From Burkholderiales bacterium (GTDB lineage: Bacteria; Pseudomonadota; Gammaproteobacteria; Burkholderiales; Burkholderiaceae_E): a DNA stretch of 8,392 bases. Below the pieces are notes generated by a model. That model was not told the origin of the DNA. It was given only the letters and a program-made list of their open reading frames with translations, and did no database searches. Positions within the stretch are counted from its first letter, which is position 1. Each line of letters begins with the position of its first letter. Positions 1 to 5,787 of this stretch are shown here, in pieces. The stretch lies in assembly GCA_020348765.1 (NCBI GenBank), contig CP070753.1, positions 2,788,304-2,796,695 on the forward strand, read 5' to 3'. Position numbers and translations under genes: made by a program.

Positions 1-25
1 AAAAGGGTTTTCTTGCATCGACGTC

Positions 26-56
26 TTGCAACGACCCGGGTATCACGGTTTAAAAT
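26..56 (+). promoter_or_regulatory. Possible sigma70-type promoter of the response regulator gene
   Basis: The first 99 bases hold no convincing gene and are less GC-rich than the rest of the window. TTGCAA at 26-31 could be a -35 element (4 of 6 matches to TTGACA). TAAAAT at 51-56 could be a -10 element (5 of 6 matches to TATAAT), at a long spacing of 19; TTTAAA at 49-54 gives a spacing of 17 but matches less well. Transcription would start near 63-65, about 35 bases before the chosen GTG. This is pattern matching only and the match is modest. Confidence 0.25.
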
Positions 57-99
57 CGCGCCCAGATCGTTACAAGAAACGACTCGCAGAGGAGAGGGC

Positions 100-1056
100 G
101 TGGTCGAGACCGGGCGAGCCGGGGACCCGGACCCGTTGTCATCGGACATCGTGGACCCGCGTCCGCGGTACCGGGTCGCCGTGTTCGGGCTGGCGCGCAA
201 GTTCGAGCGCCTGCTCGAGATCGTGCTGCGTCACGCGCGCCACAACAGCTATCGCTACGTGCTGTCCGGTTCGCGCGGACCCGGCGGCTATGACATCGCG
301 GTGGTCGACATGACCGCCAAGGGTGGTCCGGAGATCGCCGAGACGCTGCGCAAACTGCCCGATCCCCGCCCCGTGGTCACGCTCGGAAGGCGCAACGACC
401 CGGCCCGCGGCTGCGATGACCTGCTGCATCGGCTGTTCAGTGCGCAGGTGCTGGGCACCCTCAACCGCGCGGTCGAGCGGCAACTGCTCAACAGCGCCGC
501 GCTGGCACCCGCGGCCGCCGGTCTGGGAGCGATGCCCGGCATGCGGCGTGCTGCAGCACCGCGCGCCGGCAGCGAAACCGGCAGCGCGCAGCGCACCACG
601 CGGCTGCGTGCGCTGATCGTCGACGACAGTGCCACCGTGCGCAGGCAACTCGCGCTGGCGCTGCAGCAGATGGGCATCGACAGCGAAGGCGTGGGCCTCG
701 CGCAGGAAGCACTGGACGTGCTCTCGCACCGGCGTTACGACATCGTGTTCGTCGACGTGGTGATGCCCGAAATGGACGGTTACAAGCTGACGCGCGAGAT
801 CAAGCGCGATCGCGAGCTGCGCCGGATGCCGGTGGTGATCCTGACCAGTCGCTCGTCGCCGTTCGACCTGGCGCGCGGGGCGCTGGCAGGCTGCAACAGC
901 TACCTGGTCAAGCCGGTGTCGATGCGCGCGCTGCGCGACACGGTGATCAAGAACCTGCGTCGCACGGCCCGGCTGGTCAGCAAGGCGCAAGCCGGCGCGC
1001 TGCGCTCGGCAGGCTCGGCGCCCGCTGGCGCGCAACGCTCGCCGAATCGGCACTGA
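100..1056 (+). CDS. Response regulator with a degenerate N-terminal receiver and an intact C-terminal CheY-like receiver
   Basis: The protein has 318 residues from a GTG start. I chose that start because a good Shine-Dalgarno, GAGGAGAG at about 88-95, lies just before it; the frame stays open upstream to a TTG at 13, but those residues look unlike a domain. Residues about 22-130 form a receiver-like alpha/beta region (RYRVAVFGL, then IAVVDMT). It keeps an aspartate at the phosphosite-like position (D70) but lacks the N-terminal acidic pair and the late lysine, so it is probably a pseudo-receiver. An Ala/Pro/Arg-rich linker follows. Residues about 168-290 form a complete receiver: acidic pair D175/D176, phospho-acceptor D219 in VFVDVVMPEMDG, T249, and K271-P272. 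There is no DNA-binding or enzymatic output domain, so it probably acts through protein contacts, as CheY or PilG do. The tail after about residue 290 is basic and disordered. No histidine kinase gene is in view. The receiver call is firm; the pathway is unknown. Confidence 0.85.
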   Translation: MVETGRAGDPDPLSSDIVDPRPRYRVAVFGLARKFERLLEIVLRHARHNSYRYVLSGSRGPGGYDIAVVDMTAKGGPEIAETLRKLPDPRPVVTLGRRNDPARGCDDLLHRLFSAQVLGTLNRAVERQLLNSAALAPAAAGLGAMPGMRRAAAPRAGSETGSAQRTTRLRALIVDDSATVRRQLALALQQMGIDSEGVGLAQEALDVLSHRRYDIVFVDVVMPEMDGYKLTREIKRDRELRRMPVVILTSRSSPFDLARGALAGCNSYLVKPVSMRALRDTVIKNLRRTARLVSKAQAGALRSAGSAPAGAQRSPNRH

Positions 1057-1094
1057 CCGAGCGCAGGGCGCCCGGCCGGGGCCATGCCGTGCCT

Positions 1095-1112
1095 GTCACG
1101 GTGTGCCGTGAC
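1095..1112. terminator. Perfect hairpin between convergent genes, possible bidirectional terminator
   Basis: GTCACGG at 1095-1101 and CCGTGAC at 1106-1112 are perfect inverted repeats: a 7 bp stem with a TGTG loop, extendable by a T-G wobble. It lies in the 70 bp between the stop of the response regulator and the stop of efp, the usual place for a shared terminator. Neither strand has a clear T-tract after the stem, so it is not a textbook intrinsic terminator. It may instead block 3' decay or work together with Rho. Confidence 0.45.
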
Positions 1113-1126
1113 GCGCGACGCGACCC

Positions 1127-1690
1127 TCAGGCCTTGACCCTGTTGCGGTACTCGTCGGTCCGGGTGTCGATCTCGATCCGGTCGCCGATCTCGACGAACG
1201 CCGGCACCTGCAGCTCGAAGCCGGACGGCTTGATGCGCGCCGGCTTCATGACCTTGCCGGACGTGTCACCCTTGACCGCGGGCTCGGTGTAGTCGACCTC
1301 GCGCACGATCGAGGTCGGCAGTTCGATCGAGATCGGGCGGTCGTTGTAGAACACCGCGTCGCACAGCATGCCGTCTTCGAGATACTTCAGTGCGTCGGAC
1401 ATGCTCTCGGCCTCGACCTCGTACTGGTTGTACTCGTCGTCCATGAACACGTACATCGGGTCGGCGAAGTACGAATAGGTCACCGGCTTGCGCTCGAGCA
1501 CCAGGTTCTCGAACTTCTCGTCGGCGCGATACACGGTTTCGGTGACCGAGCCGCTGAGCAGGTTCTTCAGCTTCATCTTGACGACCGCCGCGTTGCGGCC
1601 GCCCTTGTTGTACTCGGCCTTCTGCACGACCATCGCGTCGGCGCCGACCATGATGACATTGCCGTTCCGCAGTTCCTGGGCGGTTTTCAT
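1127..1690 (-). CDS. efp: Translation elongation factor P, arginine-32 (rhamnosylated) type
   Basis: EF-P binds between the ribosomal P and E sites and speeds peptide bond formation at consecutive prolines. The 187-residue length fits the family (E. coli has 188). Domain I (about 1-64) is KOW-like, and domains II and III (about 65-127 and 128-187) are OB folds. The C-terminal signature runs through [20 protein letters not shown] to [10 protein letters not shown]. The loop that reaches the P-site tRNA reads YNKGGRNAA and has Arg at position 32. E. coli-type EF-P uses a lysine here, modified by EpmA/EpmB, whereas Arg32 marks the Pseudomonas/Neisseria type rhamnosylated by EarP. earP lies upstream on the same strand and no epmA or epmB is visible. 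The ATG is preceded by GAGAGG about five bases upstream. Identification is essentially certain; the modification itself is inferred. Confidence 0.98.
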   Translation of the reverse strand: MKTAQELRNGNVIMVGADAMVVQKAEYNKGGRNAAVVKMKLKNLLSGSVTETVYRADEKFENLVLERKPVTYSYFADPMYVFMDDEYNQYEVEAESMSDALKYLEDGMLCDAVFYNDRPISIELPTSIVREVDYTEPAVKGDTSGKVMKPARIKPSGFELQVPAFVEIGDRIEIDTRTDEYRNRVKA

Positions 1691-1848
1691 CTGGACCTCT
1701 CGGGTGGTGGAGTGAATGCGGCCCTGGCTGCGTCACCCCGCACGGGTGACGCTCGCTGGGCCGTCGAATAGTTGACGATCGGGTCGGGTTGCGATCGAGT
1801 TGCTACACGGGGTGCTGGCTCACGACTTTGGGTCGGGCAAGTGAAATC
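1691..1848 (-). promoter_or_regulatory. earP-efp intergenic region and efp leader with an inverted repeat
   Basis: These 158 bases separate earP from efp and are less GC-rich than the flanking genes. The spacing is long enough for efp to have its own promoter. TTGAGA just after the earP stop matches a -35 box in 5 of 6 positions, but I find no convincing -10 at the right distance. A perfect inverted repeat, CGTCACCC (1731-1738) and GGGTGACG (1744-1751) with a 5-base loop, sits 40 bases upstream of the efp start codon. It could be a leader hairpin, an operator, or the remnant of an earP terminator; no T-tract follows it. The efp ribosome binding site (GAGAGG) is at 1696-1701. Confidence 0.4.
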
Positions 1849-3084
1849 TCAAGAGTCTAGCCGATCCATGCAGAAGCTGCGCAGTCGCGAAACCAGGTCC
1901 GGCATCGCGGCCAGGGTCTGGGCCCAGGCCCTGGCCTGCTGCCGCCAGGCGTCATGTTCGCGCCAGGCCGCCGGCCAGCGCCGGTCGATGCCGCGGCCCG
2001 TGTTCCAGGCTTCGAGCAGCTGCCCGATCGGCCCGGCAGCGGCGCTTCCGAGCCCTTGCAGGTAGCGCAGCGCAAAGGCCCGGACCTTGGGCAGGTGGGC
2101 ATCCCCGGCCTGCGGATAGGCGTGCCACAGCAGCGGCCGCCCCGCCCATTGCGCGCGCACGAACGAGTCCTCGCCGCGAACCACGTTCAGGTCGCAGCTC
2201 CAGAGCAGCTCGTCGTAGCGGTCCTGCACCAGGAACGGGATCGCGGTCAGTTCGAGCTGCCCGCAGGCGACGGTCACGCCGTTCGCGAGCCTTGGCAGTC
2301 CGGCGGCGGCCAGCGCCTCTCGCGCCGCGCCCTCGGTGACCAGCAGGCGCAGCCGCTCGTGGCCGCGGCTCAGCGCATCGAGCCAGTCCTCGAGTTCGGC
2401 GTGCGCATAGCAGAACAGCGAAATCCAGCGCTCGGGCATTTCGGTCGCCGGGATGCCGAGCTCACGCGCCAGGCTCGCTCTGCGGCCGGGATCGGCCTGC
2501 CACGCGTCGCGCCGCTCGAGCAATCCCGGCTCGCGCAGCAGCCCGCCCGTGGCCGGGGTGAAACCCGGAAAGAAGAAGAACTCGTCGAGCGCCAGCCGTG
2601 GGTGCGGTGATCGCAGCGCGTGAGCGCCTCCGACCCATTCCTCGGCGCTCAGGTACTCGAGGTTGATGCGTACCGGCGGCGCTTCGCGCCGGGCCAGCCG
2701 CTGCAGATAGGCCTCGGGCGGGCGGCAGGCGAAGGCCGCGATCGAGGCCTCGGCCCATTGCGCGTCGATCGGCTGCCGGGCCGCGTTGGCGCCGATCGGC
2801 GCCGCGGCATCGGCCGGCGCGTCCCAGCCGTAGACTTGCACGCCCGGGGCATGTGGCGGGTCGCATCCGGCCAGCCCGACCAGCGCGCTCGGGGCATCGA
2901 TGTAAAGGCGCACTCGATCGCCGCACGCGGCCGTGAGCGCGCGCGCGAGGCGCCAGCACACGCCCGCGTCTCCCAGGTTGTCGATGACGCGGCAGAACAG
3001 GTCCCAGCGCACGGGACGCGACGGCTCCGGCGCGCTGTCGCTGACGCCGACCCGGGCGCTGCGGTCGATTCCGACTTGCTCCAA
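1849..3084 (-). CDS. earP: EF-P arginine rhamnosyltransferase EarP
   Basis: EarP is an inverting GT-B glycosyltransferase (CAZy GT104) that moves rhamnose from dTDP-beta-L-rhamnose to Arg32 of EF-P in the cytoplasm. Reading from the TTG start gives 411 residues; known EarPs are about 375-385. Family marks in order: WDLFCRVIDNLGDAGVCWRLAR, with D35 and D39 matching the essential N-terminal aspartates of characterised EarPs; INLEYLSAEEW around Y144; FFFFPGF at about 169-175; and VVRGEDSFVRAQWAGRP, where E305 matches the essential glutamate (about E272/E273 in Pseudomonas and Neisseria) that contacts the nucleotide sugar. The TTG start is supported by AAGGAGG ten bases upstream. A GTG at 3012-3010 would give 387 residues, closer to the family, but has only a weak ribosome site. 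efp follows downstream on the same strand. The dTDP-rhamnose synthesis genes must lie elsewhere. Family assignment is very secure; the exact start is not. Confidence 0.96.
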   Translation of the reverse strand: MEQVGIDRSARVGVSDSAPEPSRPVRWDLFCRVIDNLGDAGVCWRLARALTAACGDRVRLYIDAPSALVGLAGCDPPHAPGVQVYGWDAPADAAAPIGANAARQPIDAQWAEASIAAFACRPPEAYLQRLARREAPPVRINLEYLSAEEWVGGAHALRSPHPRLALDEFFFFPGFTPATGGLLREPGLLERRDAWQADPGRRASLARELGIPATEMPERWISLFCYAHAELEDWLDALSRGHERLRLLVTEGAAREALAAAGLPRLANGVTVACGQLELTAIPFLVQDRYDELLWSCDLNVVRGEDSFVRAQWAGRPLLWHAYPQAGDAHLPKVRAFALRYLQGLGSAAAGPIGQLLEAWNTGRGIDRRWPAAWREHDAWRQQARAWAQTLAAMPDLVSRLRSFCMDRLDS

Positions 3085-3094
3085 GCGCGACCGT

Positions 3095-3101
3095 CCTCCT
3101 T
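3095..3101 (-). promoter_or_regulatory. Strong Shine-Dalgarno favouring a TTG start for earP
   Basis: On the minus strand AAGGAGG lies here, ten bases before a TTG at 3084-3082 that is in frame with earP. It is among the best Shine-Dalgarno matches in the window and no ATG is available nearby. It therefore favours the 24-residue N-terminal extension over the GTG at 3012. Confidence 0.6.
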
Positions 3102-3116
3102 GCCGTGGTGGGCAGC

Positions 3117-3154
3117 CCGCCGCCGGCGCGGTGCTGATCGGTGCCCGGCGGCGG
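3117..3154. repeat. Ten base-pair inverted repeat in the earP leader and divergent spacer
   Basis: CCGCCGCCGG at 3117-3126 and CCGGCGGCGG at 3145-3154 are perfect inverted repeats with an 18-base loop. They lie in the 201 bp spacer between divergent earP and the aldo/keto reductase gene, about 30-70 bases upstream of the earP start, so they could fold in the earP leader. GC-only repeats are common by chance in DNA of this composition. The spacer must hold promoters for both genes. Its most AT-rich patch is near 3181-3199 (TATTGT at 3193-3198 on the + strand), but no good -35 partner is visible. Confidence 0.3.
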
Positions 3155-3285
3155 CATCGCCTGGCCGGCCGAACAGCGGGACGATATGGCAGTATTGTCG
3201 AGGCTCGATCGCCGCCACGGCAACCGGGACTTCCCCGCCGTCGAGCCGGCACCGCACTCCCCAGACCCAGCGAGGGCCAGCACCG

Positions 3286-4311
3286 ATGCAATACGTCAAT
3301 CTCGGCCGCACCGGCATGCGTGTGTCGCGCATCTGTCTCGGCATGATGACCTACGGCTCGCCACTGTGGCGCGAGTGGATCCTGGACGAGGCGGCGGCGC
3401 GGCCGATCTTCCGCCGCGCGGTCGAACTCGGCGTGAACTTCTTCGACACGGCCGACATGTATTCGAACGGCGAGTCCGAGCGTGTCACCGGCAAGCTGGT
3501 GCGCGAGTTCTGCCGGCGCGAGGAGGCCGTGGTCGCGACCAAGGTGCTGTACCCGGTGATGGACGACCCGACGGTCGACAGCCCGATGCTCCCGGTCGAC
3601 AAGGTGCCGCCGAACCGGCGCGGCCTGTCGCGCAAGCACATCATGGTGGCCATCGACGAGAGCCTGCAGCGCCTCGGGCTCGATTATGTCGACCTGTACC
3701 AGATCCATCGGCTCGATCCGCTGACGCCGATCGAGGAGACGATGGAAGCGCTTCACGACGTGGTCAAGGCCGGAAAGGCGCGCTACATCGGTGCCAGTTC
3801 GATGTGGGCCTGGCAGTTCGTACAGGCGCAGCACCTGGCGCGCGAGCACGGCTGGACGCCGTTCGTGTCGATGCAGAACCACTACAACCTGGTCTATCGC
3901 GAGGAAGAACGCGAGATGAACCCGTACTGCCTTCGCACCGGCGTGGCGCTGATCCCGTGGAGCCCGCTGGCGCGCGGCTTCCTGGCCGGCAACCGCTCGC
4001 GCGAGGACCAGGCGCGCGGCGCCACGACCCGTGCGCGTACCGACGAACTGGCGCGGCGCTTCTACTACCAGGAGAGTGATTTCGCGATCGTCGAAGCGGT
4101 TTCGGCGCTGGCGGCCGAGCGCAGCGTGACCAATGCGCAGATCGCCTATGCCTGGCTGCTGGCCAAGGGCGTGACCGCGCCGATCGTCGGCGCCTCGAAG
4201 GCCGCGCAGATCGACGACGCGGTGGCGGCGACCGGGATCATGCTGGGCGATGACGAGGTGGCCCGGCTCGAGGCCGCGTATCGGCCGCACCCGGTGATCG
4301 GGCACCGCTGA
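3286..4311 (+). CDS. yajO: NAD(P)H-dependent aldo/keto reductase, YajO-like
   Basis: A 341-residue cytosolic (alpha/beta)8-barrel oxidoreductase that should reduce aldehydes or ketones with NAD(P)H. The catalytic tetrad is visible: D54 and Y59 in NFFDTADMY, K86 in VVATK, and H141 in DLYQIHRLDP. The YIGASSM segment (168-173), IPWSPLARG (about 223-231) and the cofactor-phosphate segment IVGASK (about 300-305) follow in normal order. The stretches FVSMQNHYNLVYREEEREM and the PHPV ending resemble E. coli YajO as I recall it. YajO has been linked to 1-deoxyxylulose 5-phosphate and thiamine-related chemistry, but substrate cannot be inferred. Residues about 88-112 (PVMDDPTVDSPMLPVDKVPP) are longer than in YajO. 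The ATG at 3286 has GAGG ten bases upstream and starts exactly at the conserved N-terminus; the open frame upstream of it is antisense to earP. The stop overlaps the next gene by one base. The family is certain; the yajO label is probable. Confidence 0.93.
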   Translation: MQYVNLGRTGMRVSRICLGMMTYGSPLWREWILDEAAARPIFRRAVELGVNFFDTADMYSNGESERVTGKLVREFCRREEAVVATKVLYPVMDDPTVDSPMLPVDKVPPNRRGLSRKHIMVAIDESLQRLGLDYVDLYQIHRLDPLTPIEETMEALHDVVKAGKARYIGASSMWAWQFVQAQHLAREHGWTPFVSMQNHYNLVYREEEREMNPYCLRTGVALIPWSPLARGFLAGNRSREDQARGATTRARTDELARRFYYQESDFAIVEAVSALAAERSVTNAQIAYAWLLAKGVTAPIVGASKAAQIDDAVAATGIMLGDDEVARLEAAYRPHPVIGHR

Positions 4312-5387
4312 TGCGGCGGGCTTCGTGGCCGCGCAACGCATTCACGAAACGCCTCGGCCTGCGGCGCCCGATCGTGCAGGCGCCGATGGCTGGCGGCATC
4401 ACGACGCCCGAGCTGGTGGCCGGCGTCAGCCGGATCGGCGCCCTGGGATCGCTCGCAGCGGCGATCTCGGCGCCGCAGCGGATCCGGGCCGACTGCGAGG
4501 CGATCCGGGCGCTGACCGGCGAGCCGTTCGCGGTCAACCTGTTCGTGCTCGAGCCGACCGAGGCCGACGTGGCCGAGGTGGCGCGTGGCTGGGCGTCGCT
4601 GGCACCGTTCCGGGACGAGCTGGGGCTGTCCGAGACCGAACCGCCGCAGCAGTTCGCGCAGCGATTCGATGCCCAGCTCGAGGCGCTGATCGAGCTGGCC
4701 CCGGCGGTGGCCAGCTTCACCTTCGGCATCGTCGATGCGCAAACCGTCGAACGGCTGCACGCGCGCGGCTGCTACGTGATCGGCACCGCCACGCACGTGG
4801 CCGAGGCCCGGGCCTGGGCCGAGGTCGGTGCCGACGCGGTGGTCGCGCAGGGCGCCGAGGCCGGGGCGCATCGCGGCACGTTCATCGGCGGGTTCGACGA
4901 GGCGATGGTCGGCACGATGGCGCTGGTGCCGCAGGTCGTCGATGCGGTGCGCATCCCGGTGCTGGCCGCCGGCGGGATCATGGACGGGCGCGGGGCGGCC
5001 GCGGCGGTGATGCTCGGCGCGAGCGCCGTGGTGCTGGGCACCGCGTTCCTGACCTGTTTCGAGGCCGGGACGCCGGCCGCGTGGAAGGACCGGCTGGCCG
5101 CGGCGAAGGAGACCGACACGCGTGTCACGCGGGTGTTCTCGGGGCGGGCCGCGCGCGGCATCGTCACCGACTTCATGCGCCGCATGCAGGCGCTCGAGGA
5201 TACGGTGCCCGCCTATCCGATCCAGAACGCGCTGACCGGCGGGATTCGGGCCGCGGCCGCGCGCGCCGGCAATCCGGAATACCTGTCGCTGTGGGCTGGT
5301 CAGGGCGTGCCGATGGCGCGCAAGACCTCGGCCGCCGACCTGATCGAACGGGTCGACGCACAGGCGCGGGAGTTGCTCAACGTGTGA
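4311..5387 (+). CDS. Nitronate monooxygenase-like FMN oxidoreductase (2-nitropropane dioxygenase family)
   Basis: A 358-residue FMN-dependent TIM-barrel protein. Class I nitronate monooxygenases oxidise toxic alkyl nitronates such as propionate 3-nitronate, although many relatives act as NAD(P)H:quinone reductases. Family marks in order: QAPMAGG (23-29), ALGSLAAAI, SFTFGIVDA (about 135-143), the catalytic-histidine loop AQGAEAGAHRG with H187, the FMN phosphate loop AAGGIMDGRG (219-228), and VVLGTAFLTCFEAG. The histidine loop reads EAGAHRG rather than the commoner EAGGHRG, a mild change. The FSGRAARGI and NPEYLSLWAGQG segments near the C-terminus also fit the family. The ATG overlaps the TGA of the reductase gene (TGATG), which implies translational coupling. 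No signal peptide is visible, so it should be cytosolic. The fold and cofactor are secure; the natural substrate is uncertain. Confidence 0.92.
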   Translation: MRRASWPRNAFTKRLGLRRPIVQAPMAGGITTPELVAGVSRIGALGSLAAAISAPQRIRADCEAIRALTGEPFAVNLFVLEPTEADVAEVARGWASLAPFRDELGLSETEPPQQFAQRFDAQLEALIELAPAVASFTFGIVDAQTVERLHARGCYVIGTATHVAEARAWAEVGADAVVAQGAEAGAHRGTFIGGFDEAMVGTMALVPQVVDAVRIPVLAAGGIMDGRGAAAAVMLGASAVVLGTAFLTCFEAGTPAAWKDRLAAAKETDTRVTRVFSGRAARGIVTDFMRRMQALEDTVPAYPIQNALTGGIRAAAARAGNPEYLSLWAGQGVPMARKTSAADLIERVDAQARELLNV

Positions 5388-5413
5388 ATTCGGCCGGCGC
5401 GGCTTTCGCTGGC

Positions 5414-5461
5414 GATGGCCGGACCTGCCGATGCCCGCGCCTGCGGATGCCGGCGCCTGCG
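5414..5461. repeat. Three tandem 16 bp units between convergent genes
   Basis: GATGCCCGCGCCTGCG at 5430-5445 is followed directly by GATGCCGGCGCCTGCG at 5446-5461, with one mismatch between them. A degenerate third unit, GATGGCCGGACCTGCC, precedes them at 5414-5429. The palindrome GGACGTCC (5461-5468) comes straight after. The array fills most of the 93 bp between the stop of the nitronate monooxygenase gene and the stop of the KTSC gene. No T-tract terminator is evident here. It is probably a small slippage-derived repeat. Confidence 0.6.
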
Positions 5462-5480
5462 GACGTCCGTGCCGTGCCGG

Positions 5481-5753
5481 TCAGCCCTTGCGGCTGAACA
5501 GGTCGTCGAGCTTGGCGCGTGCCGCACTGCCCTTGACCGCGGCCGACCCGGGCTCGTTCGGGTATTCGTCGCGGATGCGGTCGTCGAAATACGAGGTCGG
5601 GTTGGGACTGGCGATCAGGCGCCGCCATACTTCGGGCTGCACGCCCTTGTACGTGCGCACGGTGCCGTCCTGGAACTCGATCTCGAGGCGCTGAGCGCTC
5701 GAGTCGTAGCCGGCGCCGCGCAGCCGCGCGGTATTGAACCTTCTGCGTTCCAT
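5481..5753 (-). CDS. Small KTSC-domain protein of unknown function
   Basis: A 90-residue protein. Residues about 6-65 match the KTSC domain, which is named after the C-terminus of some lysyl-tRNA synthetases and also occurs alone in many bacteria. Its function is unknown, with a guess of RNA binding. Visible marks are LEIEFQDGTVRTYKGVQPEVW and YFDDRIRDEYP. The central tyrosine motif appears as Y35-K36-G37. A charged, probably flexible tail (66-90) ends in KLDDLFSRKG. I chose the ATG at 5753 because AGGAG lies seven bases upstream (5761-5765) and the domain starts directly after it; the frame is open further upstream, but that part overlaps ggt. It starts 34 bases after the ggt stop on the same strand, so the two are probably co-transcribed. 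Confidence 0.85.
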   Translation of the reverse strand: MERRRFNTARLRGAGYDSSAQRLEIEFQDGTVRTYKGVQPEVWRRLIASPNPTSYFDDRIRDEYPNEPGSAAVKGSAARAKLDDLFSRKG

Positions 5754-5760
5754 AGGCGAA

Positions 5761-5765
5761 CTCCT
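5761..5765 (-). promoter_or_regulatory. Shine-Dalgarno of the KTSC gene
   Basis: AGGAG on the minus strand lies seven bases before the ATG at 5753. It decides in favour of the 90-residue form over a longer frame that would run back into ggt. Confidence 0.7.
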
Positions 5766-5787
5766 GTGCCGGGTTCGGGTCGCGGGC

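Noticed and set aside
13..99. TTG at 13 as the start of the response regulator
   Set aside because: It would add 29 basic, domain-free residues covering the likely promoter, while the GTG at 100 has a good Shine-Dalgarno.
2620..3285. In-frame upstream extension of the aldo/keto reductase
   Set aside because: It runs antisense through earP and shows no domain. The ATG at 3286 matches the family N-terminus exactly.
3085..4341. An open minus-strand frame that extends earP far upstream to about 830 residues
   Set aside because: It is antisense to the aldo/keto reductase gene, has low-complexity Arg/His-rich composition, and precedes a strong ribosome site and the conserved EarP N-terminus. Stop-poor antisense frames are expected at this GC content.
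5115..5126. Perfect 12 bp palindrome GACACGCGTGTC
   Set aside because: It lies within the nitronate monooxygenase coding sequence, encodes ordinary residues, and has no nearby promoter; it is probably chance.
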